A program made the translations under genes and the position numbers. From NCBI GenBank assembly GCA_964035545.1, contig OZ037768.1, forward strand, positions 19,261,700 through 19,325,699: a stretch of 64,000 bases of DNA, given 5' to 3'. Source of the stretch: Bugula neritina. Lineage: Eukaryota > Bryozoa > Gymnolaemata > Cheilostomatida > Bugulidae. Positions 51,488 to 64,000 of the stretch are shown in pieces. How positions within the stretch are numbered: the stretch's first letter is position 1; every line of letters begins with the position of its first letter. Below the pieces are notes generated by a model. The model was not told the DNA's origin and ran no database searches. It saw only the letters and a program-made list of their open reading frames with translations.

Positions 51488-51596
51488 TGTGTGTGTGTGT
51501 GTCTGCGTGTGCGTGCATGTGCGTGTGCGTGTGTTAAAGTGTTAGTGTGCCTGCGTATGCGTGTGTGTGCATGTGTGTGTCTGTGTTAGTGTGTTT
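51488..51596. repeat. (GT)n-rich microsatellite
   Basis: TGTGTG/TGCGTG repeats in the 3' flank of the Ser-rich gene. Confidence 0.95.
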
Positions 51597-51719
51597 GTTT
51601 ATGTGCATAACAATCTTATCTGAATATTTTTATTTATTTTTGTCTCTTTTAGTTACACAAGTAACTAGTGTGCATTGAAAGTATATTGGAATCTTATTAT
51701 TAATATAAATAAAAACATA

Positions 51720-52393
51720 TTATAATGCAATTCTGGCCGGTTATGTTATGTTTAAAGTGTTTAATAATATATGCTATAATCAGCAGTATAGCTTGAATGT
51801 AGGCAAGCAAATTACAAGTGATATAATGCATTATATTTGGCAGCTAGTTTATAACCAACAGAACTATTCAACATGACAGTTTATATCATTTGAGAATCCT
51901 TCTGCAGTAACTTTGCCTTCAACTACACTGGGAGTATACAGACTTTGCATATTGTTGGCAAAGTTTTGCCTATTTGAAGAAAATATTATGTTGTTAAGTA
52001 AATCAGCTAAGACAGCCTTTATGATAAAGTGTAATGAGTGAGAGCATGGTAGTTGGTAGTTCATAATTGGTGGCTTAATGAAGTATTATCATATAACACT
52101 GCATGTGTACAACGTACTACTAAGTAATAGCTGTGCTGTTTTGTTGACACAATTCTATAATCAACTCATGAAACACTTTTCATTATATATGCTAGTTAGC
52201 CATAAATATTTCTTCACTTTTTTTTCGCAAAATGAAAAACAAACTAGTTTAAGTAGCATTTTTAATAGTCTACACAATCTTTTTTTAATCAAATCTGATA
52301 TCTTACAAGTTTTTTAAACAATATATGTGTACATAATACACAAGTTTTTATTTTATTGTTGCAGGTTTTCTGGAGTAGTCCTCTCATCTGTAT
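51720..52393. other. Gene-free stretch
   Basis: No gene, RNA or recognised repeat between the Ser-rich gene and SINE copy 3. Confidence 0.4.
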
Positions 52394-52614
52394 CTAAAAA
52401 CTCGCAGAAGTTTATATAGTTATCATCCCTGTGAGAAACCCTTGATGAAAAGGGTTTTTGATAAATGGAGTTAAAAACTTATTTGGATGGAGCACAGGAG
52501 CAATTATGACTAGATTCTCTTCCTAACATCACCAATGACCTTTGTCAGGGATTGAACCCATGACCTCGTGTTTACTAGGCAAATGTGCTACCCCTAGACC
52601 ACGGCTGCTCCCTC
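52394..52614 (-). mobile_element. SINE copy 3 (most complete, tRNA-derived)
   Basis: Minus strand starts GGGAGCAGCCGTGGTCTAGG, continues with GGTAGCACATTTGCC (box A region), then GGGTTCAATCCC (box B) and the family body ending near 52394. The head looks like a tRNA D-arm and T-arm, but continues into the SINE body instead of a 3' acceptor stem. Confidence 0.8.
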
Positions 52615-53184
52615 CTGTAGCCTATAATATTATACATAGATATATATATATCTGTTATTATATTATAACTAACCTTCCAGGTACTATCATTTTCTATATG
52701 TCACGTTATTACATAACCTGTTGTATGAAACATTTGGCAATCAGCCTATGAGTTGGGTATGTGAAGCAAATTTTACAAGCTTTTAAACCAATGATATATT
52801 TAACATAGCATATGCATTCGTTGTGTTGAATTTTTTTAATAAAAACTTTCTCAAGTTCATACTGTTTACGACTAAAAATACCAAATACTTTTTTGATAAA
52901 CATACTTTATATTAGTACAGAAAATTAAAAAAACTAAAATTATAATCTTATATTACGAAAATATTATGCAATTATTAACATTCAGGTTAGGCAATCTTTA
53001 AATGATTGATAGACTAGTCAATTTGAATTTATAATTTATCTGAAATAAGCACAAATTTAGTGAGCATTAATGGCGGCTATAATTAATACGCTAATGCTAA
53101 AACTTGAAAAGTTAAGATTGAAGTATAATGATTATGTCATTAAAATGTTTCAGCATTTGTCTCGACCAAATAATTATGAAAACA

Positions 53185-54462
53185 TTATAATGTCTCGCAA
53201 GCAAAAGCATCGGTGTTGCTGCAGCCATAATCATGCATATGGTAGTCAGTATAACTAGTGATGCAGAGATGACCAGTATCGTCTGGTTGACCTTCTCCCC
53301 AATCTCCGTACACAATGTCGGACCTGATTCTCCCGTCCCACATCCAACTTCCATTTACGTTATGAGCTCCAATATGAACTCTTTTACCTTTAAAAGTTTT
53401 CCACACTACAACAAAATACATCAGTTTACAACAACTATAATTTTTAACTGCATGATATTAAACTTATTTTCAGTATTTACAGAATGGCTTAATTCGTCAT
53501 CCAATTAAAGTTACTTTGACAAAAATTGTTTACCACTTATTTTTGAATTTATATAATCTCCAATTATATAATTGCTTATAGCTATTGCTCAAGACAACCA
53601 AGTGCAAAAACAACTATTTACATTGTCAATCTAAAAGCTTTTTTCAATTTTAAGAGCATAAAAAGTTGAAAGTTCCAAAGAGTTAAATACCAAATGTTGG
53701 AAAATTTTGAAAAAATAAATTAACTCTCACAGGAATTAGATCTTCTAGCAGAACCGAACCAGTTTACAGCCTCTACAGTGTTTAGAACTATCAGGTCTTC
53801 TCCAGCTGATCTGCAAAAGTCTCTGGCGCTTGTCCAGTCTAGAGGCTTATCAACAATTCTAACGCAGTTATCAGATCCAGGGTTATAGAGATAACCACTA
53901 GGACATTGCACTTTGCCCTCTACAGTTGTAAATACAATTAAATAGAATAAGTCAAAGTATTTTTCTTCAAGACTTTTGCAAACAAATTATATAGCAGCTG
54001 GTTTAAAGCAAAATGTTATACAAGCTATAATCATGCAAATGAAAAATGAAAACAATATTTCCTAAAGTCTAATTCAACTTCACATAGCAAACGGTTTTGT
54101 TGATAAACAAAATATGAAGGGATGCTGACAATTTACAGCTTTATAGATGTTTTATAGTAGTAAATCATGCAAAAAATAAAAGCCATAAAGGCAAAGTTGT
54201 TTTCATACTGCTAAAGTTTTAGGGTCTGACAAAGACATTTGACAAACGATGTTTTTAAAAAGTTATGCTTTTTACCATTATATTTTTTAAAAGTCTTGAA
54301 AATTTTTTTAGATTAATTATTCATGTTATAAGTTCTTGCTTCGGGTTAGAAATTCTATTTTGAAATAATATGTTGTGGTATATACTTACGGCATAGTTGG
54401 TCTACTCCAAATGTACTTGTAAAAACGAGTAAAACTGCAAAACACAAATGAAACTTTTTCAT
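53185..54462 (-). CDS. Secreted C-type lectin (single CTLD), 3 exons
   Basis: Exons 54462-54390, 53919-53731 and 53405-53185 give 160 residues with GT-AG introns. Signal peptide about 1-20 (MKKFHLCFAVLLVFTS). The mature part is one C-type lectin domain: QCPSGYLYN...CVRI, a WTSARDFCRSAGEDL helix, then IGAHNVNGSWMW, the sugar-site tripeptide QPD (WGEGQPDD), GHLCI, and GCSNTDAFACE at the end. QPD is usually linked to galactose-type specificity (family knowledge); the WND part of the Ca2+ site is not evident here, so Ca2+-dependent binding is uncertain. Expected to be an extracellular recognition protein. TATAAAAAC lies 72 bp upstream of the ATG. Uninterrupted and probably functional. Confidence 0.9.
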
Positions 54463-54533
54463 TTTGTTAATGTTCGTATTGGAGCACTTGACAACAAAAA
54501 TAAAAATGTCTTGCAACTTGGTCATAACCTGGC

Positions 54534-54542
54534 GTTTTTATA
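54534..54542 (-). promoter_or_regulatory. TATA box of the C-type lectin gene
   Basis: TATAAAAAC on the minus strand, 72 bp from the start codon. Confidence 0.55.
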
Positions 54543-54549
54543 CCAAACA

Positions 54550-56786
54550 TCTAAAAACTGCAATTTGTAATTGGCTAGCACAGTTTTTTATTGGATACTT
54601 CGTATTATTTAGTTTGAACAGGTTATCTACTTACAAAATCATACACAAAATAGAAGTGCTCATGTATCTAATGTATAGGCATGCATGTCTATGAAGAGAA
54701 AATTCGATAACTCGGTCATAATTTTTCATAACTATAGTGAGCAGGTACATTTTAAAGTCGAACAAGTGCTGGAACATGAGCATCAACTTGCATGAAGAGT
54801 GAAATTACATTAGTTTCAATGAAAATTTATAAATGGTATCACAAATTATCTGATTGTAATGGAATACTTGTACATTGTGAAAAACTTCATACCTATGCGA
54901 AGCATTCTGTCAGACTGAAACTTTAAAGAAATTATTCTTATGCATAAACTTATTTGAATTAGTTCAAAGCAAGGCCTCATCAAATTACGTTAGGGCATAT
55001 TATAGTGTTGAGATGAACTGTAGCTGATGGCAATTTTCGTTATGAATACATCATCAGACTGATATAAATAAACTATGCTAAAATAATGAAATCAAAAGCC
55101 TAAAGTAATCACATTCACCTAGATCAACAACATATTCATCTTTTCTGATGAGCTTTTTGCATTGCAATTTGCTAAATTCGGTCACTATATTGTGTTGTAA
55201 GAATTACTACACACAAGAAATAATTTAGATGCAGCGATACATAATGTAGACTTTGACTTGCAATGTTCACTTCTCAGGCAGCATGATACTATTAAAAACA
55301 TCCTTATGTGTAGCTGCTAAAATGACTTTTTTGCTAACTGGCTTACAGCAACATGAATCTAAATTCTTTGCTCGATCTTTCAGAAAATGCACATATTAAG
55401 AAGTAGATTAAGATATTTTTGCAAAAGAAACCTCAGGAAAAACTCTAAGTTTACTTCACAAAATGCACGCTTTATATTTACAAACACTAAATGCAATGTG
55501 TTTGTTGCAGTCGATCAATGTTTTGATATTTGTGTTCCTTTAATTTGTGGTCTGTGTAAGCAGTGATTAGCAGACAGGTTTTGTTCCACTGTTTTACAGT
55601 CAGCTGCTGTGATTAACCCTTAATAGCTCTGCCAGTCTATAGATATCTAACCATTTCAGTGAGTTTGATGGTATTTTATTTAAATTTATTTTATATGTTG
55701 TGATTATATATTATGTACATTTTCAATTAGGTTAAACAACCAGTATGGTTATACTTTGTTTAACATTAGTTCGTAAAATTTGTATTGACTTAGTCGCTTT
55801 TCTAAAATAGAGAACCTATTAAGTTGAACACACATTTGGCCAATTAGTATTTTTGCATGTGATTTCAATTTGGTTGGTGCAAATTAAATTCAATTAGCTG
55901 TGTGGAACGCAAATATATTAATTTTAATAAAGAGGTTGAAATGATAAAGTATGTTTTAAGTGATGTGATCAAATGCTTGCACATTGTAAAAAATTTAATT
56001 ATTTATACCTATAGATCATATTCAAGTCAAAAACCTGAAAGGTGCCAATTTCATGCTTGAAATGACAAGAACTGATAAATCAAATCTATTAGGTGATTGA
56101 ACTCGATCTTTGCTATATAAGCACATTATCAGATTGTGAAAACTCTATAAAGAAGTTGCAATATTACGCCAATTGCAATGTAAACTCTGCATAAACTCGC
56201 TGCTTAAATTCCATATCACAGCTTGTCATTGCATGGTTAGCTGAGAGCTAAAGATAGACATTGTGAATGTCTTCAATTATATCAGATGTACTGCAGTGTC
56301 TGTTTTCATGGCTCAACTAAACATTCAAGTCTCTGGTTATGCTAGAATAGACTAAATGTCTATCCAATGCAATTTGAGACTCCCTCCGTTTCAAATAGCA
56401 TACTCTTTCAATTGCTTAAAGTATGCTATTACAGGGTGTTTCACTTAACTTGTAGAACAATATTGCCAGTATTAACTTGCAATAAATTTACCAAGAGCAT
56501 AATATGCACGATGTTTTTGTAAGTTTTCAAAAATATGTGCTTGACTTCACTGAGTCAAGTTACGTAGTGGATTGGGTAAATTTTTTTCTTCTTGTGTATT
56601 ATCTCAATTTTAATATAAAATGAATATTTTAAATTTATCAAGCTGCATAATACTGTTCTAATAATTCTATTCTAAGATATGATGTATTTATATATAACAA
56701 TATATTGGTAGTATTGTATTCCATATTATATCATAAACAGACTGCATGGAAGTTTACACGAGAATTGCTGCAATAGAAATCTAAAT
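54550..56786. other. Gene-free stretch
   Basis: AT-rich sequence upstream of the C-type lectin; no open frame, RNA gene or transposon end recognised. Confidence 0.4.
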
Positions 56787-56999
56787 ACTCACTCGCACTA
56801 TAGTTTATTATAGTTGCCATCATCACTGTGAGAAATCCCTGATTGAAAGGGTGTTTTGTTAAATCGAGCTAAAGACGTATACAGGTGGGGCAAAGGAAGA
56901 ATTACGACTGAATGCTCTTAAGTTCTAGCATCACCAATGGCCTTTACTAAGATTCGAACGCATGACTTAGTGTTTACCCCTAGACCACGGCTGCTCCCA
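56787..56999 (-). mobile_element. SINE copy 4 (tRNA-derived)
   Basis: The same head (GGGAGCAGCCGTGGTCTAGG, then a box B-like TTCGAATC) and body as copies 2 and 3, with a shortened segment between the boxes. Confidence 0.75.
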
Positions 57000-57429
57000 G
57001 AAATAGAAACCTAAATGCTACCAGTTATAAGCTGAGTCTTATTTAGAAGTTTTTTGTTTCAATTTTTAATAACAGAAAACCCGTTTACTACGTGTGAAAG
57101 GTTCACAATGCGTATATTGTACCATTTTTAACATTGAATGCTATTGAAAGTTATTTAGAATATATAAGATAAAACTATAATATAGCTTTTTATATGTTAT
57201 ATACCTAAAGCTCTTATAAGTCACATATATAGTGAAAATTTTAACTTCAAACTCTGCTAATGAAATATGATTTATACCATAATAATGCGGTAAAAGTCCA
57301 GCTAATGCAATCAACTCAGCTAGTCAATAATATTTTGTTGAAATACATTATAAATTAGCATATATCACAACTGATTTTTACTACTCAGTAAGTATGTGTT
57401 TGTTGTCTGCCCTATTTATACTGCAATAT

Positions 57430-59490
57430 TTTGCACCATGGCATTAACAAGTGTCTTACAAGTTTTTGTTATGTAACCCTCACTTTTCACCATGCAAATT
57501 TTTTGTTCTTCAGAAAATAGTAAATTTCAAAGTGTATGTTTTTTTAGCAGAGAGGCACTTTAAAATTTAATAAATGCGTTTACAGTTTATTAAACTTTTT
57601 TTAGTAAACCTACAAATAATGCAGCTATATATATGAGATTATTTTTGGAGATGGAACATCATTGTTAAGTTCAAATTAATATTTAAGATATATTGGTTCT
57701 AAACCTGTGCTATATTTATGTGTTTGTTTTAGCAGCTAGAAAAGTGACAATGATAATTAGATAAGTTCGGACTGTCTAAAAGTGCTCATTTATAGTTATA
57801 GTCATCTCAAGCAGCTAGCTTACATAAAGCATTTTCAATTTCTAGCTGATTTTCTGCTTGTATGGACAAAGGTGCTTGCATTTTATGACAAGTGCTTTGA
57901 GTTAATGGGGTTTATAACTAGTCTATTTAGAAAAAGAATACTTTGATCTTGTTTTAATACTCAACCGAAAGAAAAACATGTATCAGCCGGACATTCGAAG
58001 CAATTCTAAATTTAAAACATAAAGTAGTTTGATATTGTTTACAATCATTTTCTGGCAGCTTCAGAAATGCTGTTAATGGTAAATCAACTGCATTTTGGCT
58101 ATGACTGCAGCTTCTGAACAAAAAATTATTCCATTTATAATTTCAATCGCCAAGTCTTCTACTAAAGCTGAAGTTATTACACAAAAGGCATATAACAGAT
58201 ATAATATGCTTTTGTCACCTGTGAAAATCAATAGTAACAAATCAGTAGTTTTTTACAACTGAAAATTATTTCACAGTAAGGGACACTGGTGTTCAAACAT
58301 ATTTTGTTTATTTGTTGTCTTGAAATATAATGTATTTTTTCTTAATCAACCAAACATCATTGGTTATATTAACATGTCTGCCACTCTTCACACTTCAGCA
58401 AGAATCTGCAGTGTATCTCATTACAAATAGTGTAGAGATAGACAAGAAATCAAACTGGACTTTTTATGAAAGAGTTACAGTAATGCAAGGAAACCATAAA
58501 TTTAATTTCACCAAACATTTTAAGATTATCATAAAACCAAAAAATGAACTGTTCACAAAAAACTATTTTCATGTATTAGTTTTCTCGGAAGTTTTTTATT
58601 AACCAGAGACTTTCAGCATCACATCTACTGTTCTAAATTTATTTATTTTAATCATATTATGTTATTGTATTTTATCTATTGAGTAAGAATTTCCCATTAT
58701 AAAATGTGATAAAATAAAAATGATAAAAGAAGGCACTCAACATTGCATAAGACATTGTATTTATATATAATGATTGGTTTTCATATCATAACGAGTAAAT
58801 TTCTGTTGATATACCTGTGCTTAGTCAACTTCTGTAGGTCTTTAACTTTATTAATGTGCACGTGACAGAAAACCTTTAAGTGGTCAGCAAATTTGCATAC
58901 AATTACACATGTATAATTCATTCACAAAGGGGTTTGGATGATGAAGTGTAAAATTTTCCAAGCAAAAACTTCAAGACAAAAATATTGTGCATGAGCTGTA
59001 TTAATATAATTTACTATCTATCTGCTACCTGAATATCATAACATGTATCATTGCTTTCACTTCACTTGAGATTTTAAAGTAGAAACCTTATCTTCAATAA
59101 TAATTGCAATTACAAAATAATAACAAATGGGAAATCATAAAATTTGTTATTTCTTCCAAGCACACACGCATACATTTTTGTAATCTCTCAATTGTTATAA
59201 ATAAACTGCATGTTTCAATGAAACCTAATTTAAATGTATCATTACTTTTAATAAGAAATTAAAATCAAATCAGGCACAAGTTTTAGATTGTCAGCTAAGT
59301 GTATGTACGTATTGGTTTGCTGATTTTATTGAGGAAAGCATTATGGTTGCTAATACATATTTTTATATTTTATGACAGTCTGCAATATGTAAGGTTAATG
59401 TAGTTTTTGTTACATAATTTATGAAAGTTATGCTTTTTGATGAATTCTTATAATACAATAAAAATTGCCCACCAGGCAGCTGCCTACCTA
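57430..59490 (+). repeat. Direct tandem duplication, unit 1 (with G exon 1)
   Basis: Collinear with 61690-64000: upstream flank, exon 1 and the following intron all match. Offsets are 4.25-4.5 kb. Confidence 0.85.
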
Positions 59491-59873
59491 TTGAAAAAAT
59501 GAATTATGCAACATATTTTAAAGTAGCTATATAACTAGACCTGGTAAATTATTTATAAAGTTTTTGCCCACTAAGGAATTTTGTAGTATATTGAAAGCAT
59601 CTTTACTCGTTCACTTGGCTTTCTTTTTAGATTATGGTGATTGTACTTCATGATTTATGCTTTTTAGTTTATTACTTTGGTTTTATTTTATTTATAAAAT
59701 AGAAACTGAATAATTTTGAAAAATATAGATTTTGAGTGCAACAGTGAGGCCATTTTTATACTTGACAAAATTAGTGTAAACGTTTTATCAGAAACAACAT
59801 TTGGATTAGACTTTAGTTATATCTGCTTTTTTACACTTTAGTATTATATAATACCATGAGAAGTTTTAAATTT

Positions 59874-59968
<95 letters not shown>

Positions 59969-60901
59969 TCTTTTCCAGTTCTCAGGATACAGTGGAGATG
60001 CAGGAAACTCTTTGTCATCTTCTGGTCTACCGTTCACTACTAAAGACAAGGATAATGATCACAAACATGATCTCAACTGCGCTCATGTGGCTCTTGGTGG
60101 GCTACATATAATATAATATATAGTGTTATGTAGCTAGCTGCAAACGTACACAATTGCACTTCAGGTTTTTTGTCATTAGAAATTCAAAGCATTTTACAAC
60201 TTTTTTAAAAATAATTTTTACAAGTATATACAAGTTGATTTTTTTGTGTGTGGTATGATTACGCTAATTGAATGATGCTTTGTGGTTTGTGCATCTCAAT
60301 ATTATAAGTCAATACATGACTCAGTGTAGTTGTTGATAGTTTCTACTGTAGCTTAAAGGCATACAATTTTACTGACTTCGCAATTTACTTTCAATTATTG
60401 ACAGTTTGCTTCGTTCTTGCATCTGTCTTCTTGCTGATGGTTTGGTTTTGCTGCGTTGTTGCTATGGGATTTTTTTTATTGTTTGTTTATTTTTTGCTTT
60501 ATATTGGATATGTTGATGATTTTCTGATTTAAGTGTTGTTTTACAGACTTTCATCTATATTTTCAAAAGAGCTTTTACTAGTAATTCTTTACTTACATGT
60601 AGAGTAGAAGAAAGGTAGTTGTATTTTACTTGCCAGTATGTCTGGCAGAGGTTGCAAATAAATTGTAGTCTGTCAATGAAGTAAAACAATTATGTTTTTT
60701 GAAAAGCATAATTGGACAGTGAAATATGTTTTAGGAGCCTGGTGGTATGGAGGCTGTCGTACTTCTAACCTGAATGGTGTCTGGTATCCAGCAAGTCCGT
60801 TGGATGTGAACAATGCACCAAGTGCTCAAGGGATTGTCTGGAGAGGATGGAGAGGACTTGAATATTTATTGAAAGCAATAACTTTGAAAGTTACCAGATA
60901 G
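58330..60901 (+). pseudogene. FReD pseudogene G, exons 2-5 missing
   Basis: Exon 1 (58330-58480) encodes a signal peptide and N-terminus like gene F (LPLFTLQQESAVYLITN). Exons 6 (59979-60096) and 7 (60735-60901) are intact, with the Ca2+-site segment KDKDNDH, NCA and GAWWYGGC...SNLNG, ending TLKVTR. No sequence between 58480 and 59979 resembles exons 2-5. The exon 1 donor has lost a G (CAG/TAATG; copy H reads CAG/GTAATG). A (TA)n tract ends 12 bp before exon 6, at a likely deletion boundary. The fused exon 1-6 phase would also be wrong. A lectin domain cannot be made from this locus. Confidence 0.82.
59876..59966. repeat. (TA)n microsatellite
   Basis: TA tract directly upstream of exon 6 of G. 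Confidence 0.97.
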
Positions 60902-61323
60902 TAATTGTACCTTCTTTTATAACAAAGTCTGCTCCAAAATATTCATTCAATGTTGCGGTTAATTCAGTTTGATAATTTCTTTTCTGATTATGTATGTATA
61001 TAATTGATAGTAAACAGTCAGGGCAGTGAGGTTGCATGCAGAGTTTTGTTGCTTTTTTGAAATTATGAACAAGCAAGCTGTGTCCATAACACAACACACG
61101 TTTAGCATGAGCTTCAGTGAAACCAGTTTTAATGCTCTAAAACAAGATAGTCAGCTTTTTCAATAAATTTTTGTTGTATGTATTTGTGTAGTATGTGCTT
61201 TCAACTAGTTTGTTTAAATTATTTATGTAAATTTGCTTATGTCAACAGTGTAACTATTATTTTCTGACAAATAAATGTAATAATGCAATGTAGTAAACCA
61301 ATATACCCAGTTTGCTATAATAG

Positions 61324-61498
<175 letters not shown>

Positions 61499-61689
61499 CT
61501 GTCACAAAAGAGCTGTAACTTAAGCATGCATATTTATTAGCTAATTATTTATTGTGTACACAAGTTTTTGCACTCAATATACTTTGCTTTTTTGTAATAA
61601 TCAACAATGGCCAAGTCATTAACTTATAACTATTAATGCCACTCAATTTCATATTATATATATAGATAATAATCTTTAAAAGCAATTTT

Positions 61690-64000
61690 GCAGCATGGTA
61701 TTAATAAGTGTTTTAAAAGTTTTCGTTACGTAACACTCACTGTTCATCATTCAAACTTTTTGTTTTTCAGAAAATAGCAAATTTCAAAGTGTGTATTTTT
61801 TTAGCAGAAGGAATTCAAAATTTAATAAATACGTTTCAAGTTTATTCAACTTTTTTAGTAAAATTACAAATAATGCAAGTCTGAAATAATTTTTGAAGAA
61901 GATACTTCTTGTAGCTTCAAGTTATTCCTTATGATGTTTGTCTCCAGCCTGTGCTATATTTGCATGTGTGTTTGTTTTATCGGAGAGGTGACAGGGATGA
62001 GATAAGCTTCCACTGTATAAAACTGCTCATTTAAGTGCTCGTCTAAAAACAATTCTAACTCCTACTCTGCCTGTGTCGCATATGTTGATATGATACAATG
62101 TTTCGCTGTTGTGACAATGAACATTTATAACTAACAAATAACCATATTATTAATGGTCTTCTCTCTGTACGAATACTTTATTATATTACCCACAATACCT
62201 TTTCTCGTTTTTTCTCTTCTTCTACATACGTAAAATATAACAGTTTTGTCAACTACAACTCCACCAATTTTATCCTAATATTTAACATAAACAAGATGTC
62301 ATCAGTCTCCAACTCAACAGCATAAATAACGGTGCTGGTACTTTATGACCAGTCATTTGAGCTTATAGGTTTTCAAAAGCCAATCAGAGACAGTTCTTTT
62401 GAAAGAGAAATACTTTGACTTCGATTCATGTCCAAATGATGCGTTGTTTTATTGCTCAAACAGAAAGAAAGCTTATATACGGTAAACTTTAACAACAATG
62501 TTAAATTATCAATATAAGGTAGTTTTTTATTTTTTATAATACTTCTCTGGCAGCTTAGAAGATAGTGCTCATAGTAAATATTATAACAGCACTGCATTTT
62601 TGGATATGACTGCAGCCTCTTAAAAAATATTTATTTCATATATAATTTAAATGAACAGGTCTTCAGCTGAAGCTAAAGTTAATGCAGAAAAAGCCTAACA
62701 GATATATTCCTTTGAGGAAAGAAATGCTTTCGTCAACTGTGAAAATCAATAGTAACAAATCAGCAGTTTTTCCAACTGAAAATTAGTTCATGGTAAGGGA
62801 CAATGGTGTTCAAACATAGTTTATTCATTCATTCTGTTGAAATAATGTATTTTTTCTTAATCAACCAAATATCATTGGTTATATTAACATGTCTGCCACT
62901 CTTCACACTTCAGCAAGAATATGTAGTGTATCTCATTACAAATGGTGTAGAGATAGACAAGAAATCAAACTGGACCTCTTATGAAAGAGTTGCAGGTAAT
63001 GCAAAAAAACCATATTTAATTTGACCAAAAAATTTATAATTATCTAGAAAAAAATGAATTGTTAAAATAACTTTTGTATCATATTAGTATTCTCGAAAAT
63101 TTCTGATCAACTTAAGGCTTTCAGTACCACACCTATAACTGTTCCAAATTTATTTATTTTAGTCATATTATGTTATTGTATTTTATCTACTGTATAGATA
63201 AAAACTTTTTTATCAGACGTGATAAAATAAAAATGATAAGAGAAGGTATTCAACATTGCATAAGATATTTTATCTATATAATGATTTATTTTATTCATAT
63301 CATCTAAAAATAATTTTTTGGTGACATATCTATGCTTATAGCAACTTTTGCAGGTTTTCAACTTTATAAATTTGGAACAAATCTTTAATCTGTCAGCAAA
63401 TTTACACACATTCACACGCGTATAATTCTTTCACAAAGAGGTTTGGCTACTGAAGTGTAAACATTTTTCAACAAATACTTCAAGGCCAAAAATATTATGT
63501 ATTAGCTGTATTAAAATTTACTATAGCTATCTGCTGTGTGAATATCATACCATAACATTGCTTTTACTCTGCCTGCTATTTTAAAGTGAAAGCCATATAA
63601 TTTTAAATATTTATAGTCATGCAATTACAAAATAATAACAATTATGGAAAAACATCAAATGTGTTGTTTTTTCCAAGCACACACATGTACATTTTATTGT
63701 TATAAATAAAGGTTGTGATGGAACCTAATTTAAACGTATAATTACCTTTAATAAAAAATAAAAAAATTAGACTAAGCTCAAGTTGTTAGATTGTCAGTTG
63801 TGTATGTATATATGTAGCAGTTTGCTGATTTTATTGAGGAAAGCACCATGGCTGCTGATATACACGTTTTTTTTCATATTTTAAGACAGTCTACAATATG
63901 TAAGGTCAATTTAGTCTTTGTTGCATAATTTATGAAAATTATTCCTTTTGATGAAGTCTTATAATACGATAAAAATTGCCCACCCAGGCAATTGCCCACT
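61690..64000 (+). repeat. Direct tandem duplication, unit 2 (with H exon 1)
   Basis: Matches 57430-59490 and continues past the window edge. Confidence 0.85.
62845..62995 (+). CDS. FReD copy H, exon 1 (gene continues beyond the window or is truncated)
   Basis: Encodes a signal peptide and N-terminus (MYFFLINQISLVILTCLPLF, then TLQQEYVVYLITN) with an intact donor CAG/GTAATG, phase 1, 151 nt. No exon 2 follows in the remaining 1 kb. If H has the same layout as G, exon 6 would lie about 0.5 kb past the window. An upstream in-frame ATG at 62803 exists, but 62845 aligns with G and F. Confidence 0.65.

Noticed and set aside
52540-52614. Possible tRNA gene on the minus strand
   Set aside because: Boxes A and B are present, but the sequence continues into a repeated body shared with three other loci, so it is a SINE head.

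Overview
The window is nuclear DNA of an invertebrate animal: strongly AT-rich, with genes split by GT-AG introns, long (TA)n microsatellites and several transposon families. The main gene family (secreted fibrinogen-domain lectins) and the Penelope-like retroelement pieces suggest a lophotrochozoan such as a mollusc, bryozoan or brachiopod. The species cannot be named from this sequence.

Layout. 1-3000: no recognised gene. 3063-8752: intact seven-exon fibrinogen-related (FReD) gene A. 9.1-11.9 kb: repeats and unassigned DNA. 12051-12980 (-): intronless rhodopsin-like GPCR. 14761-19574: FReD pseudogene B, a relative of A with at least four lesions. 20325-25973: intact FReD gene C. 27.6 kb: relic exon of a further FReD copy. 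29172-34876: intact FReD gene F. 36361-36871 (-): collagen-like exon with a membrane segment. 40970-46466 (-): FReD gene D, the inverted counterpart of C, with a frameshift. 47204-47360 (-): last exon of an inverted counterpart of B. 49880-51445: probable three-exon Ser-rich gene. 53185-54462 (-): three-exon secreted C-type lectin. 58330-60901: FReD pseudogene G, lacking exons 2-5. 62845 onward: first exon of FReD copy H, which runs out of the window.

Large-scale structure. About 18.06-28.69 kb and about 37.75-47.85 kb are arms of one roughly 10-kb inverted duplication. The spacer of about 9 kb carries FReD gene F. Each arm holds, in mirrored order, a B last exon, a complete C/D gene and a relic exon 2, and each has its own insertions and lesions. 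G and H lie in a separate direct tandem duplication. The cluster has therefore grown by both inverted and tandem duplication, and many copies have decayed.

Mobile and RNA elements. There are 3' ends of Penelope-like elements, one still encoding the tail of the GIY-YIG nuclease; three hammerhead ribozymes, two of them head to head in a near-perfect palindrome of about 200 bp; a decayed Tc1/mariner element; a DNA transposon with G-rich inverted ends; a tRNA-derived SINE family; LTR-like pieces; and many (TA)n tracts.

Protein logic. The intact FReD products are secreted (signal peptide, short Cys-rich PAN/apple-like module, fibrinogen domain with an apparent Ca2+ site). With the neighbouring secreted C-type lectin they look like a recognition-lectin locus; an immune role is inferred from the families and is not shown by the sequence.
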